NCBI GenBank assembly: GCA_017591395.1
Contig: WEDG01003285.1
Coordinates: 62,001-126,000 of the forward strand
Length of the DNA stretch: 64,000 bases
From: Schistocephalus solidus
Lineage: Eukaryota; Platyhelminthes; Cestoda; Diphyllobothriidea; Diphyllobothriidae
Reading direction: 5' to 3'
Below, in pieces: positions 10,618-21,000 of the stretch. The notes under the pieces are model-generated. The model made no database searches, was not told the origin of the DNA, and was given only the letters and a program-made list of their open reading frames with translations. The translations under genes were made by a program, and so were the position numbers. The first letter of the stretch is position 1. Each line of letters begins with the position of its first letter.

Positions 10618-10793
10618 GTTGCACTCTTAGCAACATATTTGTGCTATATATATGGTATGTGTCCTATGACACAACGTTCGTTTATCGCCGGTAGGTAACT
10701 GGCGGGCGGACAAATGGGATCGAGTGAGATCCCTTACCACGATTAGTGAGTGTTACGCACTTGTTTGGCTTGTTTATGTACACTCACTGCGCA

Positions 10794-10852
10794 AGGCGTA
10801 TGATGTACTGATGATCGGTAATGACCGTGAAACAGCTGTCTGCGTCTTGCCT
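10794..10852 (+). ncRNA. Hammerhead ribozyme motif, unit 3 (intact core)
   Basis: Same structure as unit 2, with CUGAUGA at 10808-10814 and GAAACAGCUGUC following stem II. The outer stem I strand has one A-to-G change (AGGCG). Confidence 0.8.
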
Positions 10853-11134
10853 GTTGCACTCTTAGCAACATATTTGTGCTATATATATATATATATATGT
10901 ATATGGGCGTTTGGGAATTTTCACGAGACCTTTACTATAATCCTCGCTGTAACAATAACCACAATTTCACTGGAAATTAGCGCAAGACTCTGAATAACTG
11001 ATGTTCCTATTCCCGTGCCCTTCCTTTGAATTTCGGATAGTGAAGTGTGTCGTGGCCTCACATAGGCAATCCTATCCTCCAATTCGTTATACCTGCTGTG
11101 TAAACAGAAACTTGCCTCTCCAAATAACTCAAAT

Positions 11135-11477
11135 AATAATTCGATAACGGTAGGTTATGTACAGTACCAAGAAAGCCAGAAAGCACAGGCTCGTGTTATA
11201 TAGGACCGGTGGTAATAGGGGTTTTCCGTGTGAAGCATTACAGCGACTAATGGAAGGTGTATACGGTCTTTGTAAAATTACATGATATTATTTCTTCTCT
11301 TTGAATTAACGAAGTCGATAGTGCACATCTGTTATAAAGGTTCCAGAAAGTTGATAGCCCTAGCGAATAGTGGCTTGAAAGCCCTGAGATAACCTCATTG
11401 CCGGTTTTACCTGCACAGACTTCGGTAGAATCCTGTTGCTTTGCCATGGCTGTAAAAAGGATAACTATTCTGGCGTG
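11135..11477 (+). repeat. Unclassified dispersed repeat, copy A
   Basis: About 340 bp with clear but diverged similarity to the reverse complement of 32650-32988. Shared blocks include CTTCGGTAGAATCC and the AACCTCATTGCCGGTTT region. No coding potential is seen and its ends are not sharply defined. Confidence 0.65.
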
Positions 11478-12740
11478 AAACAATCGCAAATTGGGGGCGT
11501 TTCCAACGTCGAATATAAAGAAAAACAGGAGCCTAGTGTTTCCGGCATTCTTAGTGCTTTACGTAACCTACCGTTACTTATAATTCATTAGAAAAATCAA
11601 ATCGAAAGCCTCACATTCATTTGAAAGCCATTTTGAGTTTTGGTCCGGACCTGTAAGTGCTGGCTCACAGGAAACTGTTTCCGATCGGAAATCAGTTTTT
11701 TTCAATTAAACAGAAAACTGGAGTTTTGGTTATTGGGCTGGCGTATTCAGTTTAAATAATTTTTTCCATGTGGCTTAAGGAACAATAGAGTGCTAAGGGC
11801 AGGAAATTGTACGCATGAAAGTGAAAAAGTTACTTCAGCAGCAAGCACATATTTGTAGCAATACCTCACGACATGTTTCCTGGACTCCTGGCTCGTTCAA
11901 AGTATCTATACAGACCATGTAGGTTCTCTTTTCGCTCCAGTTAGCGGATGAGAACCTCGGGATAAAATGTGAGGAAGTAGATGGAGATTGATAGGATAAG
12001 TTTTTTTGCAGACTGACGCCTCTAGCCGTTTCGCTGACCGGACAGGATCGAAGAGTGAAGCCCATTAATATTTGCTCTGCGTTCTTATAGGTTTACCATA
12101 ATCTCTCCTTACCACTTGTTAGGATGAGCCGTCTTAACTGATCCGCTCACACACCGCCCCGACGGCTCTTCCCACACTGCACTATCGAGTCACCCATATG
12201 GCGTGCGCGCGAGCTGCCGACAGGATGAGTCAGTACCAGTCGGGATGCTACCCGCTGAAGACCACTCGCTGATTGGTCCGATCGCCGTCCGACCTTGTTT
12301 TGATTGATAGTTGCGGTCAGAGTATGACGGATGCACATGTGCTGAGTGTGCGAGCCTGGTCGTTCGGACTGAACCCTTCACCGGCTTGGAATAAGCGCAG
12401 AAGGCACAACACGGGGTCGAGGTCTGGCACGCCGATCGCCTTACACGAGACCTTAAAAGCAGATGGGGACACTATGACATAGCCGACGAGAAGTGACTTC
12501 ATCTCTGTTGTGTGGTCAGGCTTTGGAACCAAAAAAACTTTAGAACAGACTACCCACAGCAAGCCACCCCAGGGACCGCTGGCGGCTCGGTTGTACTCAC
12601 AAGCCATAAGAAGCTTCATGAAGCACCCAATTCAAAGATTACCCTCGACCTTACAGCATCCGCGGGGACCGAAGCGTTCGTAAACTGTGGCCCATAGGCG
12701 TTGACGAATAATATATGCGCTACTCAATCGGAACAGTACC

Positions 12741-14460
12741 TTGGATATCGGCTGCAGGAATGTGCGAGCGCTCCTGAACCCTGGAACCAAAAGGCTGATG
12801 GCGCGCAGTCCTCCTTGGCAAAACGTTCGTGATGCTAGAAAGGCCCACCACATTACCCACACAGTTGGCGGTAAACCCTTTGCATTGAATGACTGTTCGC
12901 GACGTGAATTGGGGCTTTATTGTTGAGAAGTCGAGCGCTGGCCAGAGCCCTTTGAGAATCTTCTCGACTTTGAGGATTAACCTATCAGGTGTCTACCTCT
13001 GCAGTCTTATTTGACTCCCCCTCTCGAGAAGGGGATCGCCGCTGGAATACAGAAACTGCAAAACAACAAGGTGGCCAAAGACGGGATTTCCACGGAAATC
13101 TATGCCTTGTAATTGACACTGTGGCACCCTGGCCTAAGAGGTGAGTGATCAGGAGTGGTTAAAGTAGACAACCCCTAATGACGGGGTTTCGGGCCCCCAT
13201 GTGCCTGTCTCTAGGAGGAAAGATGAAAAATCCCAAAATATCGCGGCATAAGTTTAATAGACTCTGTCATTCTTATTCTCGGGCCATTTAAATGTGCGCG
13301 ACCTAGGGATGAGTCCCAACCAAGTCCTGTGTCGAGCTGGGCATAGATGCGGTGCATTCTTGAATTCTGCCATGACCTTTTAGTAATCGAAGACCGCCGG
13401 CTCCGTTGACTTCGCTACAGCGTTTGTTTCCGTCCATCCTAGATAACTGTGGAGGATACTGGAACTAGACGCTTTGGTGGCAGCAATCATCGCCTTTATC
13501 AGGGCCTACTATCGTTCCACCACTGCGCGAGTTCTGGTCCACGACACTCTCCAACCGTTCGATATTAAATTTGGCGTTCAAAATGTTTTTACCCAGTCTC
13601 CCATTCTGTTCAACGATACCATGAGCTGGATTCTATGAAATTGTGGTGTCGAATTCGCACCCAGTCGCCTGATGACTGATATCGACAATATGGACGATAT
13701 CTCACTGCTATCGCCAAGCTTTGGTGATATAGTCTTCGGCATTATCGATGCATGAGGTCACTAAACCGGTTGGTTTATCTGCAAACGCTGGCAAAACCAA
13801 GATGTTTATGAAATGCACCTCTGACCAGAGAAAATAATCCCTCAGAAGTAATGATTATCAACATTGGAAAGTGCATAGTTTCAACAACCCCATGGTGAGG
13901 CTGGTACCGAGTGCAGAGAGTATCGTCTCCCGAATCGATGCTTTTAATAGGGTTTTCGCGGTCGTCAATTTTTTTATGGATACGACGCGACCTCTTCATC
14001 ACAGAGGTTGACCTGTAACGGGCCCTATCCAGTCAGTTCTCCTGAACGGTTGTGGGAAGTGCGCGTGAAAGATGAGTGAAAACTGGAGGTGTTTGGCCGC
14101 CACTATCTGAGAACCAACCTTTGAAGGAAGTATGCGGACTCGGTCTCGAACTAGAAAATCCCCTCTCGCTGCTACAGCATCGCAAGGATATCTCATGTCA
14201 TCCAATAAAGACGACCGAAGCGGTGTGGGTAGGTATTTTGTTGTTCACCTCATGAGATAAAATTTGCTGTCCTCGATCCAGCGCCGTTGCCCATCTGGAG
14301 TCGTGGAGGCGAAAGGGTCACCTCCAAATCTGGCTCAACACAATTTACGAAACATTGAGATGGCTCATGGGCCTTCTGTATCCGCCCTCCGGCACTGGAG
14401 GAGAGAATGGATCGAGGTTGGTGGATAGATTATCACATGTGGCGGTATAAGTTACGACAG
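12741..14460 (+). pseudogene. Heavily decayed AP-endonuclease LINE of a second family
   Basis: Fragments of a non-LTR retrotransposon appear in order. The endonuclease start reads NVRALLNPGTKR at about 12760. RT entry reads IQKLQNNKVAKDGISTEIY at 13045-13110. Next come RT motif A-like DFATAFVSVHP and IIAFIRAYYRSTTARVLVHD at 13405-13550, then motif C-like LMTDIDNMDDISLL near 13670, where NMDD replaces YADD. A C-terminal block with PSVSALRHWRREWIEV ends near 14425. Frames are broken throughout and the endonuclease body is mostly gone. The 12150-12740 stretch is probably its leader. This family differs from the 48-kb LINE. Confidence 0.65.
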
Positions 14461-15651
14461 CATCAAAGCAGTATAGATCAAAATATTAAAAGAGCTGAAC
14501 CGATTCAAAGCAAGCGGGTTCTACCAATTCTTTATCTTCGCCGCTCACGAGGGAACCGTTAGATTGACCCATGCACCAAACAGCATGTGAATTAGCTGAT
14601 TACTCTGAATGATTATGCTGATAAGTAGTATGTTCTACTAAATGCTACATCGGATAACTACAACTACTTGTGTCACGGCTGCCAAAGTCAAAGTGAGACC
14701 TTAGCCACTACGACCTTCTGGCCATGTCCCGAATAGAAAGGAATTTGAACATAAGTTGGGAGAAAATGCCGTCATCTCGAGTGTGAATGGAGGAATATTC
14801 ACAGCGTCACCAGTGCAGGCGTCGCTGAGTGCGCCTTGAAGCTGATTGGTTCGTTTGAGTAGTGTTATTGGCCGATAAGCAGACTTTCACTGGTGCGTAC
14901 TTGTAAGTACCCGCGAAAGGCAGTGTTGCAACAGGAGCCGGGAGCCAATTGTATCTGAATGTTTAGTGTGAAGTCGGCCCTAAACCCCGCTGCAACTAAG
15001 AAAAAACGTAGTCTTAGCCTAATTCTTTAGGTTTGTAGAAGTCAGGAGTTTCCTGATGAATTACTAATGGTTGATTATTAAATTTCTGTTAAAGCTCAAT
15101 TCTATGCAATAAAGCGTCTAGCGTTTCTTTAGCCAAGAACTCAGTTTTTCGGATTGGCCTAAATAAGAAATTGTCGCTGCTATTCGGATGTTACAGTAGG
15201 GCATCAGTCTACTCAACGGACTGGTACGAAGCAAGCGTGGTAGTTAAACTCGCCGAAGAAGACTAATATCGCTGAGATTTATTTTTACTTACCACACGCA
15301 CTCCGATGGCTGAAGCCCCATACACTAAAAGACCTACCTGACTGTGGACGCGTTCAATACTACCTTTTTCGCAAACTCGCTTGGTTAACTATTCCCACAC
15401 GAGTATGAGAGAAAGGTGGTGGCCAACGCACCTGCTCCGTTGCATCATTTTGAGGCAAGCTCTCGCGTTGCTTATCTCACTTCCGTCGCGGCTGCCTACA
15501 CGTGCATGTCGACCAATCAGAAGTGGAGTTGGAGGATGACGCCGGTGCATACGCACACGCAGGCAGAACGATCTGCACGCAACCAGGGCCATAACCGGCT
15601 TCCTAATTAATGTCAATTAGGCAGGAAACGCATCATACTTAAGACTGCACG
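14461..15651. other. Upstream region of the two-exon host gene
   Basis: No transposon or coding frame recognised. It precedes the ATG at 15652 and probably holds the promoter, but I see no certain TATA or initiator element. Confidence 0.35.
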
Positions 15652-16311
15652 ATGGTTAGAATAAACAAGATGGGTACTGAAGGTCTGACCCCCCCGCCCA
15701 CATCTAACGACTACCTGATGATGTTTGGCGTCGACAATTTGTCAGAAATGCATCCAGCCATCCGTTCGTATGGATGCCGCTGCAGGCAGCGCCCCGTCGG
15801 TGGCTGCTGTGGTTATGGAGCCGCCATGATGCCTATGGCTTGTATGATTCCGATGTTTTATTCTCCTTATCCAATGGTCTGCGACACGCCAGAAATAATG
15901 TCTTGTCAGCAGTGTGATACTGTAGCTGAAAATGAAATGCAAGAACTGCTCAGAAACCAGGAGTATCGTCGACTTTCCGAGTCTATTGATCGCAGGAGCA
16001 ATAGGAGGATGACTAACGGCACTCTTAACACAGTCAGTGATTTTGAGGAAACCCAGTGGATTCCGATCGACGATAACTCGGTTTTCCACAACAGCGAGCT
16101 AATGTGCAAACGTGAGTCCTCATTTCAGAAGAGCGTGGAGCTTCCCAATGGTTGCATCGTCAGTCTTTCTGTCGATAAGCACCAGGACACAATGAACAAG
16201 GGCGATCGACAAACGCCGAGCTCACTGAAAATCCCCCAAATTCACATTTCGGGTAGAGTGAGACAGTGGAAGAGGTGGGAGAAGGTGGCCGAAGAGGTTC
16301 CTTTCGAAGAG
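15652..16311 (+). CDS. Exon 1 of a two-ACD small heat-shock-like protein
   Basis: A 220-codon frame from ATG 15652 ends in phase 0 at a strong donor, GAG|GTAAGT (16312-16317). Residues 42-88 are rich in Cys and Met (CRCRQRPVGGCCGYG, MMPMACMIPMF). Residues 136-220 hold WIPIDD and then strand-like segments (SVELPNGCIVSLSVD, PQIHISGRV), and end in VPFEE. Joined to exon 2 at 29192 the sequence continues TLYLPHNVDMNSLTYKL. This completes the F-x-x-x-Y-LP-x-NVD signature of an alpha-crystallin domain that neither exon has alone. Flatworm small heat-shock proteins of the p40 type carry two such domains; their family role is ATP-independent binding of unfolding proteins. I infer membership from pattern only. 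The Cys/Met segment is unusual for the family. Further small exons in the intron cannot be excluded. Confidence 0.65.
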
Positions 16312-16768
16312 GTAAGTCCAGCTATTTTCATGTAGTTTTATAAATCTTGCACTGCGCAATATATTCGTCCCTTTCCACCCTCCTAGGTTTGCTCCTTGCT
16401 ACTTGAAACTGCCGTCTCAGCGCATTTTTAGGTCGGCTAGTCATTTCTATCATGCAGTTGAAATTCAGTCAAACTTTTTACAAAAGTTTGAAACTTATCA
16501 GTATTTTGCTAAAGAAGAGGTCAGAGAAGACCTGGACGATTAAGTGATAAAGTAATAAGCTTTAGGTTCAGCTGAAGAAAATAGCGTCCTCAAATCTACA
16601 ATATCAACGATGTCGGCAAAATGCTTCTTTTTGGAGCTAAACGCAATGGCAAGTTAGAAATGAGTTCTGTAGGAACCCTCCCTCAATGTTGAAAAATAAT
16701 TCACATTATATTTAATTTAGTCCTGACGTCGTCCAAGCTTAACATACGTATACATATACCTAGAAGAC

Positions 16769-16985
16769 GGTAATTTCTTGATGAAATTCGGTTCAATGAA
16801 GTATTTATGACCCATTTGGTAGACACCGATGATATACCATCTCTGCACTGCGCATGCGCATGTTTGTGATTCTGCTCACAACTGGTGGTCAGGGTTAGGA
16901 TGGGTTGACTGAAGGCAAAATAAGCCTGAAACCATTCAATCTACGCCTATGTCCTGTCGTATCTCCCTTTGGTATATGTATTCTG
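16769..16985 (+). repeat. Diverged dispersed copy of the PLE-associated unit
   Basis: Similar to the 3303-4190 units (GAAATTCGGTTCAATGAAGT, GGTGGTCAGGGTTAGGATGG). The ribozyme core is decayed to GACTGAAGGC...GCCTGAAAC. It lies in the host-gene intron. Confidence 0.65.
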
Positions 16986-17322
16986 AAAGGGATATCCCGT
17001 TGTACTTTGGGGCTCACTCTTGAGCCCCGCCAGAAGCCACACAATGGATGTTAGTCTAGGCTGAAGAACATTACCGAGACAACGGGACGAGCGAGCTCCG
17101 TAACAGAGCGGTGAGCACTAAGCTACCGGTGTTAATAATGCTAATCAAAACCGACAGAACAACGAGCCCGTGGCTCAATATTTATAAAATTCGATATCTA
17201 GCCAACGGATCGACGGGTTTGAACCTAGGGGGTTGCGAAAACCTGGGCTGGGTGTGGCTGATTGAAAACGGCTTATAACCCAGAACTGACCATTGCAATT
17301 TCAGTTGTCTTTGTCAGTAATG

Positions 17323-17325
<3 letters not shown>
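16985..17325 (+). repeat. SINE, tail-head-body order, decayed
   Basis: A minus-strand SINE tail (GGGGCTCACTCTTGAGCCCC) at 16985-17040 is followed by a plus-strand tail (AACGGGACGAGCGAGCTCCG) at 17083. A tRNA-like head with GGTTTGAACC (17215-17230) and a body with a ruined hammerhead (GGCTGATTGAAAACGG) follow. The copy ends at the (TA)n tract. Tail before head is the permuted order. Confidence 0.6.

Positions 17326-17413
<88 letters not shown>
17326..17413. repeat. (TA)n microsatellite
   Basis: About 44 TA units, bordered by a SINE 3' end on the left and a PLE 3' tail on the right. Confidence 0.95.
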
Positions 17414-17415
<2 letters not shown>

Positions 17416-18031
17416 TTCTTTGGGAAAATAGTAAATTTTATTCGTATATTTCCGACGCTAGTTTCCCAGTTCATCGTCAGACTTGAGTAAATGGTAAAGA
17501 AACAGGTAACATTTCAAACGTCCTTAGAAAATCAATGGTCATTTTTTGAATGCACCAATAAGCGGCTGCCATGTGCATCAGTCTATTTTGATTGGCTCTC
17601 GTCTCTTCCACCTTTCCCTGAGGTGTTTGTACATGGAATCTAGTAAATGTGTCGTTGATGCATGACTCATCGGAGTGCATGTCCTCAAGAAACTCTCGGC
17701 CTTCTTTGAAGGGGCAGACTCCGACGATGCGGGTTTTGTCCCAGGCGAAGGTGTGTCCTCAATCAAGGCTGTGCATGGCCACTTGGGACAAATGGTCGCG
17801 CCTCTTGACCGCTAGTTGATGTTCGCGGATGCGTGTGGAGGCGGCTTTTCCCGTTTGACCACAATATACAGTAACACAGGCCTCGCATGAGATCTTATAG
17901 ACGACTTCTTTTTTATCAAGATATCCAACCCTATCCTTAGGGTATGTAAGCTGAGTGCGTAATGTACTCGTCAGTTTGTGCGCCACGTTTATTTGGTATT
18001 TCTGCAAGTGTCTTCCAACCTGTTCAGACAC
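17414..18031 (-). pseudogene. Penelope-like element 3' end, GIY-YIG plus tail
   Basis: On the minus strand the frame starting at 18031 reads KEVVYKISCEACVTVYCGQTG, the GIY-YIG endonuclease with YCG in place of YIG, then STRIREHQLAVKRRDHLSQVA. A single TGA (about 17758-17760) interrupts the frame, which continues as GHTFAWDKTRIVG and CPFKEGREFLEDMHSDESC to a stop near 17477. About 65 bp of tail with a GAACTGGGAAACTAG hairpin and AATAAA then runs into (TA)n. No RT is attached, so this is a 5'-truncated insertion. Its sequence differs from PLEs 1 and 2, so it is a separate subfamily. It lies antisense in the host-gene intron. Confidence 0.8.
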
Positions 18032-21000
18032 ATTCCTAATATAAAAAAGGATTCACTATGTATTTGTTTTGGGCAGCTGATTGGAACTATCTAGTTCCTT
18101 TACTTTGAGCACTTGTTGTTTCATGCATCGGCGAACCTGTTCGGTTTTTATAAAAAGTCGCTAATTATAAGGCACTGACAAAGTTATTCAGGTAGTCTAA
18201 CATCCTCAAGTTTAGTATTTTTGTCCAGAAAACATTAAACACTATCCATATCCTTTGTATTGTTTTTTTTGCATTAAGAGGCCTCCATATAGGAAAATGC
18301 CAGGTTAAGGAATATGCCTCCATAGAAAATTTGCGAAACTTACTAATACGTGAAAAGTACGACCATGCTTTAAAAAACGGAGCTATTATCAAACATATTC
18401 CAAATTCAAATATGGCCTACCTGTGAAAATTTGAATTGAACTTTTGATTAAATAAAACAAATAGAGGAAATAACTCAACGTGTGGATCTTTTTTAACACT
18501 ACAATCGAACATTCAGGATACCGAATATCCAAAGAAAAATATCAGTCAATTGGAGTGGTTCCCTTGTTTCAAAAAAATTAACAGCAGTGAATGAAGAAAA
18601 TATTTATTAAAATGCAACATACTACGTTCAAGGACTGGCCAGTTCAGCGTGATGTGATCTGTATTGCCCGAACTCATCAGACCAGTTATTTACGTAGCAC
18701 TCAAGTGACTGTCTTTTTTAATACGGTTGATGTGAAGCTGACCTAAAAATCAAGCGCAAAGTACGAATTCTTCATCGGAAGGGATTGGAGGGTGATTGCG
18801 TATTCTCCTTATTTTTCCGCTCCCGCCTTCGATGACGAGGGATCCTTTACGCTTCCGAAGACTGAAGCACTGGAACATGCACACTGAATGCAATTTCGGG
18901 CAAAATATGCTATCTTGGCCATTTTCATAGCCTCTGCTGCACTAAAAGTCAAAATATGTTATTGAAGAATAAAAAGCGGCCACAAATTAAAACAAGCGGT
19001 CCAGTTTCCATGTTTACAAGCCAATCTGTGTTCGCTATGGTTCAAGTCGGGATATCCACACATGTGCTCATTTACAAAGGCTCAAATAGGTGATATATTC
19101 ACTTATAGTCTTTCACAATGAAAGCGCTGCATGACACTGAGTCTACACCAGTGCACAACATGAATTCAACTACACATTGTTGACCTGCCAGTGGCGTATG
19201 TATTTGACCGGCTTTCTTCCACGTTGTCCTTGTACTTCAGCACTAACTGTTATCAACGTTGAGCTGAATTGGGGTTCAAACTTTCCCCAAAACCGGCACA
19301 GAATAGCTTATTTTGCTGTTGGTTTAGACCGTAACTACTATACAGGTTTTGCGAAGTTTGCGGATTTTCGTAAATACAGGGAACTTAAAGAGGATTTCAA
19401 GTAACAGCCTCTCGTAGAATAGGTTGGCCAAAATGGTTTTTGTCTGGAAAGAAAAACCTCACGTCATCAGAAACTTATGAAAAACATGCCCAACAGATAA
19501 TCCTGTTTACTTAAGGTAGATGTAGGAATAATATATATATATATTTGGTTTAGCGAACTCTCGGAATCCTGTTGAGCTCAGCAGCCATGGCACGTATGGC
19601 GTAAAAAACACAACCGCTGGAACGGGCAATTTTAGTTTCTCAGCTTATCACACCAAAGGCAATGTGGGCTGCAGGAATAACTATGAGAACCGCGCCGAAG
19701 GATTTTCCTAGTAAAAATCTCTGGAAAGCTGTGATAAACTAGAGCAGAGCTCATGCTTGGAACCTGAACCACCTTGCACCTCGGTGTTAGGACTGGAAAG
19801 ACATATCGTCTCCTCTCTGTGCAGATGACAGAGATTTATTATGAGCCACTTATTAAATGCAAACTACGTGGAAGTCATGAACGGTGAGAAGAAAGGTTTG
19901 AGCAAATATTACGGAAAGGCGAAGTGGCATAGGAATGGAAGTTTCTGGATTCTTTTCCATTGCCAGTCCAAGGCAGGAAAAGTTGAAATTTATATCGGAG
20001 ATGGGCTAGTTGATAAAGCTTAAATTCTGACATTATTAGTTCACGCTCTACATTGGCTGTTGTGCAATTCACTTGTACGCTGGACGCTGGTTTGACGGAC
20101 GACATACAGGTTTGCTCTCGCGAGTCATCACAGGACAAGGATTCCTTATGCGATTCCGCGCCCGGCAGGACGCGGGAATAGGAAGGTCTCCTGCCTCGTG
20201 CAGGTGACTTTCCGTGTCCTTATCCCGACGGCAAACCTAACTCTTAATTAAACAATGATTCGTTGGAATTAAGTGCAAAGCCACCTGTATTACGGAGTGC
20301 TCAAATTCTCGTGTCCTACCAGGGAGACCCATAATAAATCCTTACTAGCAACATTACACCATCAGGTTCGGCAAGTGGGTAAGGAAAGGTTATTCAAGCC
20401 CCCGGGATTAATATGCATAGCTAACTACTATGCTTTAAAAGGTCTGGTATGGTTTATTATTTCATAGCTAAGGGAAGTAACATTCTGTGTGCTAACCAGT
20501 ACATTCATAAAAGGACAAAGTATACAGTTGTTTTACTATGATATTTTTCTTATTAAAATACCTTTTATTGAGCGTTGTTTTTTTGTCTGTTTGTAGTTAT
20601 CACGTATTATTTCGTTGCTATATTGCTATATTGGCGGAGTTGAAGGTATTTTTTATGTTTTTTACCCACATTGCTCTGTCTGTCCGTGGTAAGGTCCCAC
20701 CCACAAAACACCTTATTTACACCATTCCAGTTTTACACGAACCTGAGGTTAGTGGTGGCTAAATGGGGCTTAAATAACCTAACGTTGCCGGTGAGTGCAT
20801 GTTTCACACTCCCATTCTGTTGACGCTGCATAAAAACACTACTTTGACTTATTAAAGTCAGTCCGGTCAGCCACCAATCACTCAGCCAGATGTTCACTTT
20901 TCCACCTAATCTTCTTTATAGTGGATTTAAGGCGATGAAGTCTTCGTACATATTGAGAGGCCTTTTGTATAGTCTAAAAAACGTGCTACCAGATAAAGTA

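Larger units (their letters stand above)
10231..10880 (+). repeat. Retrozyme-like tandem array, three 232-bp units
   Basis: Units begin with GTAACTGGCGGGCGGACAAA at 10231, 10463 and 10695, giving an exact 232-bp period. The third is cut near 10880, where a second short TA tract begins. Units are nearly identical, differing by scattered substitutions and small indels. Each carries one hammerhead motif on the plus strand. No open frame of note is encoded. Ribozyme-bearing tandem units of 150-400 bp match the animal 'retrozymes', non-autonomous repeats whose transcripts self-cleave to monomers and circularise. The family match is by architecture; no sequence search was possible. Confidence 0.8.

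Noticed and set aside
13671..13700. CTGATGA at 13671, 48688 and 61215, and its complement at 24580 and 33815
   Set aside because: No paired stem II followed by GAAA in any of them.
17293..17490. Poly-Ile-Tyr open frames over TA tracts (also 10174, 28018, 28053, 56668, 57057)
   Set aside because: Translations of (TA)n microsatellites, not genes.
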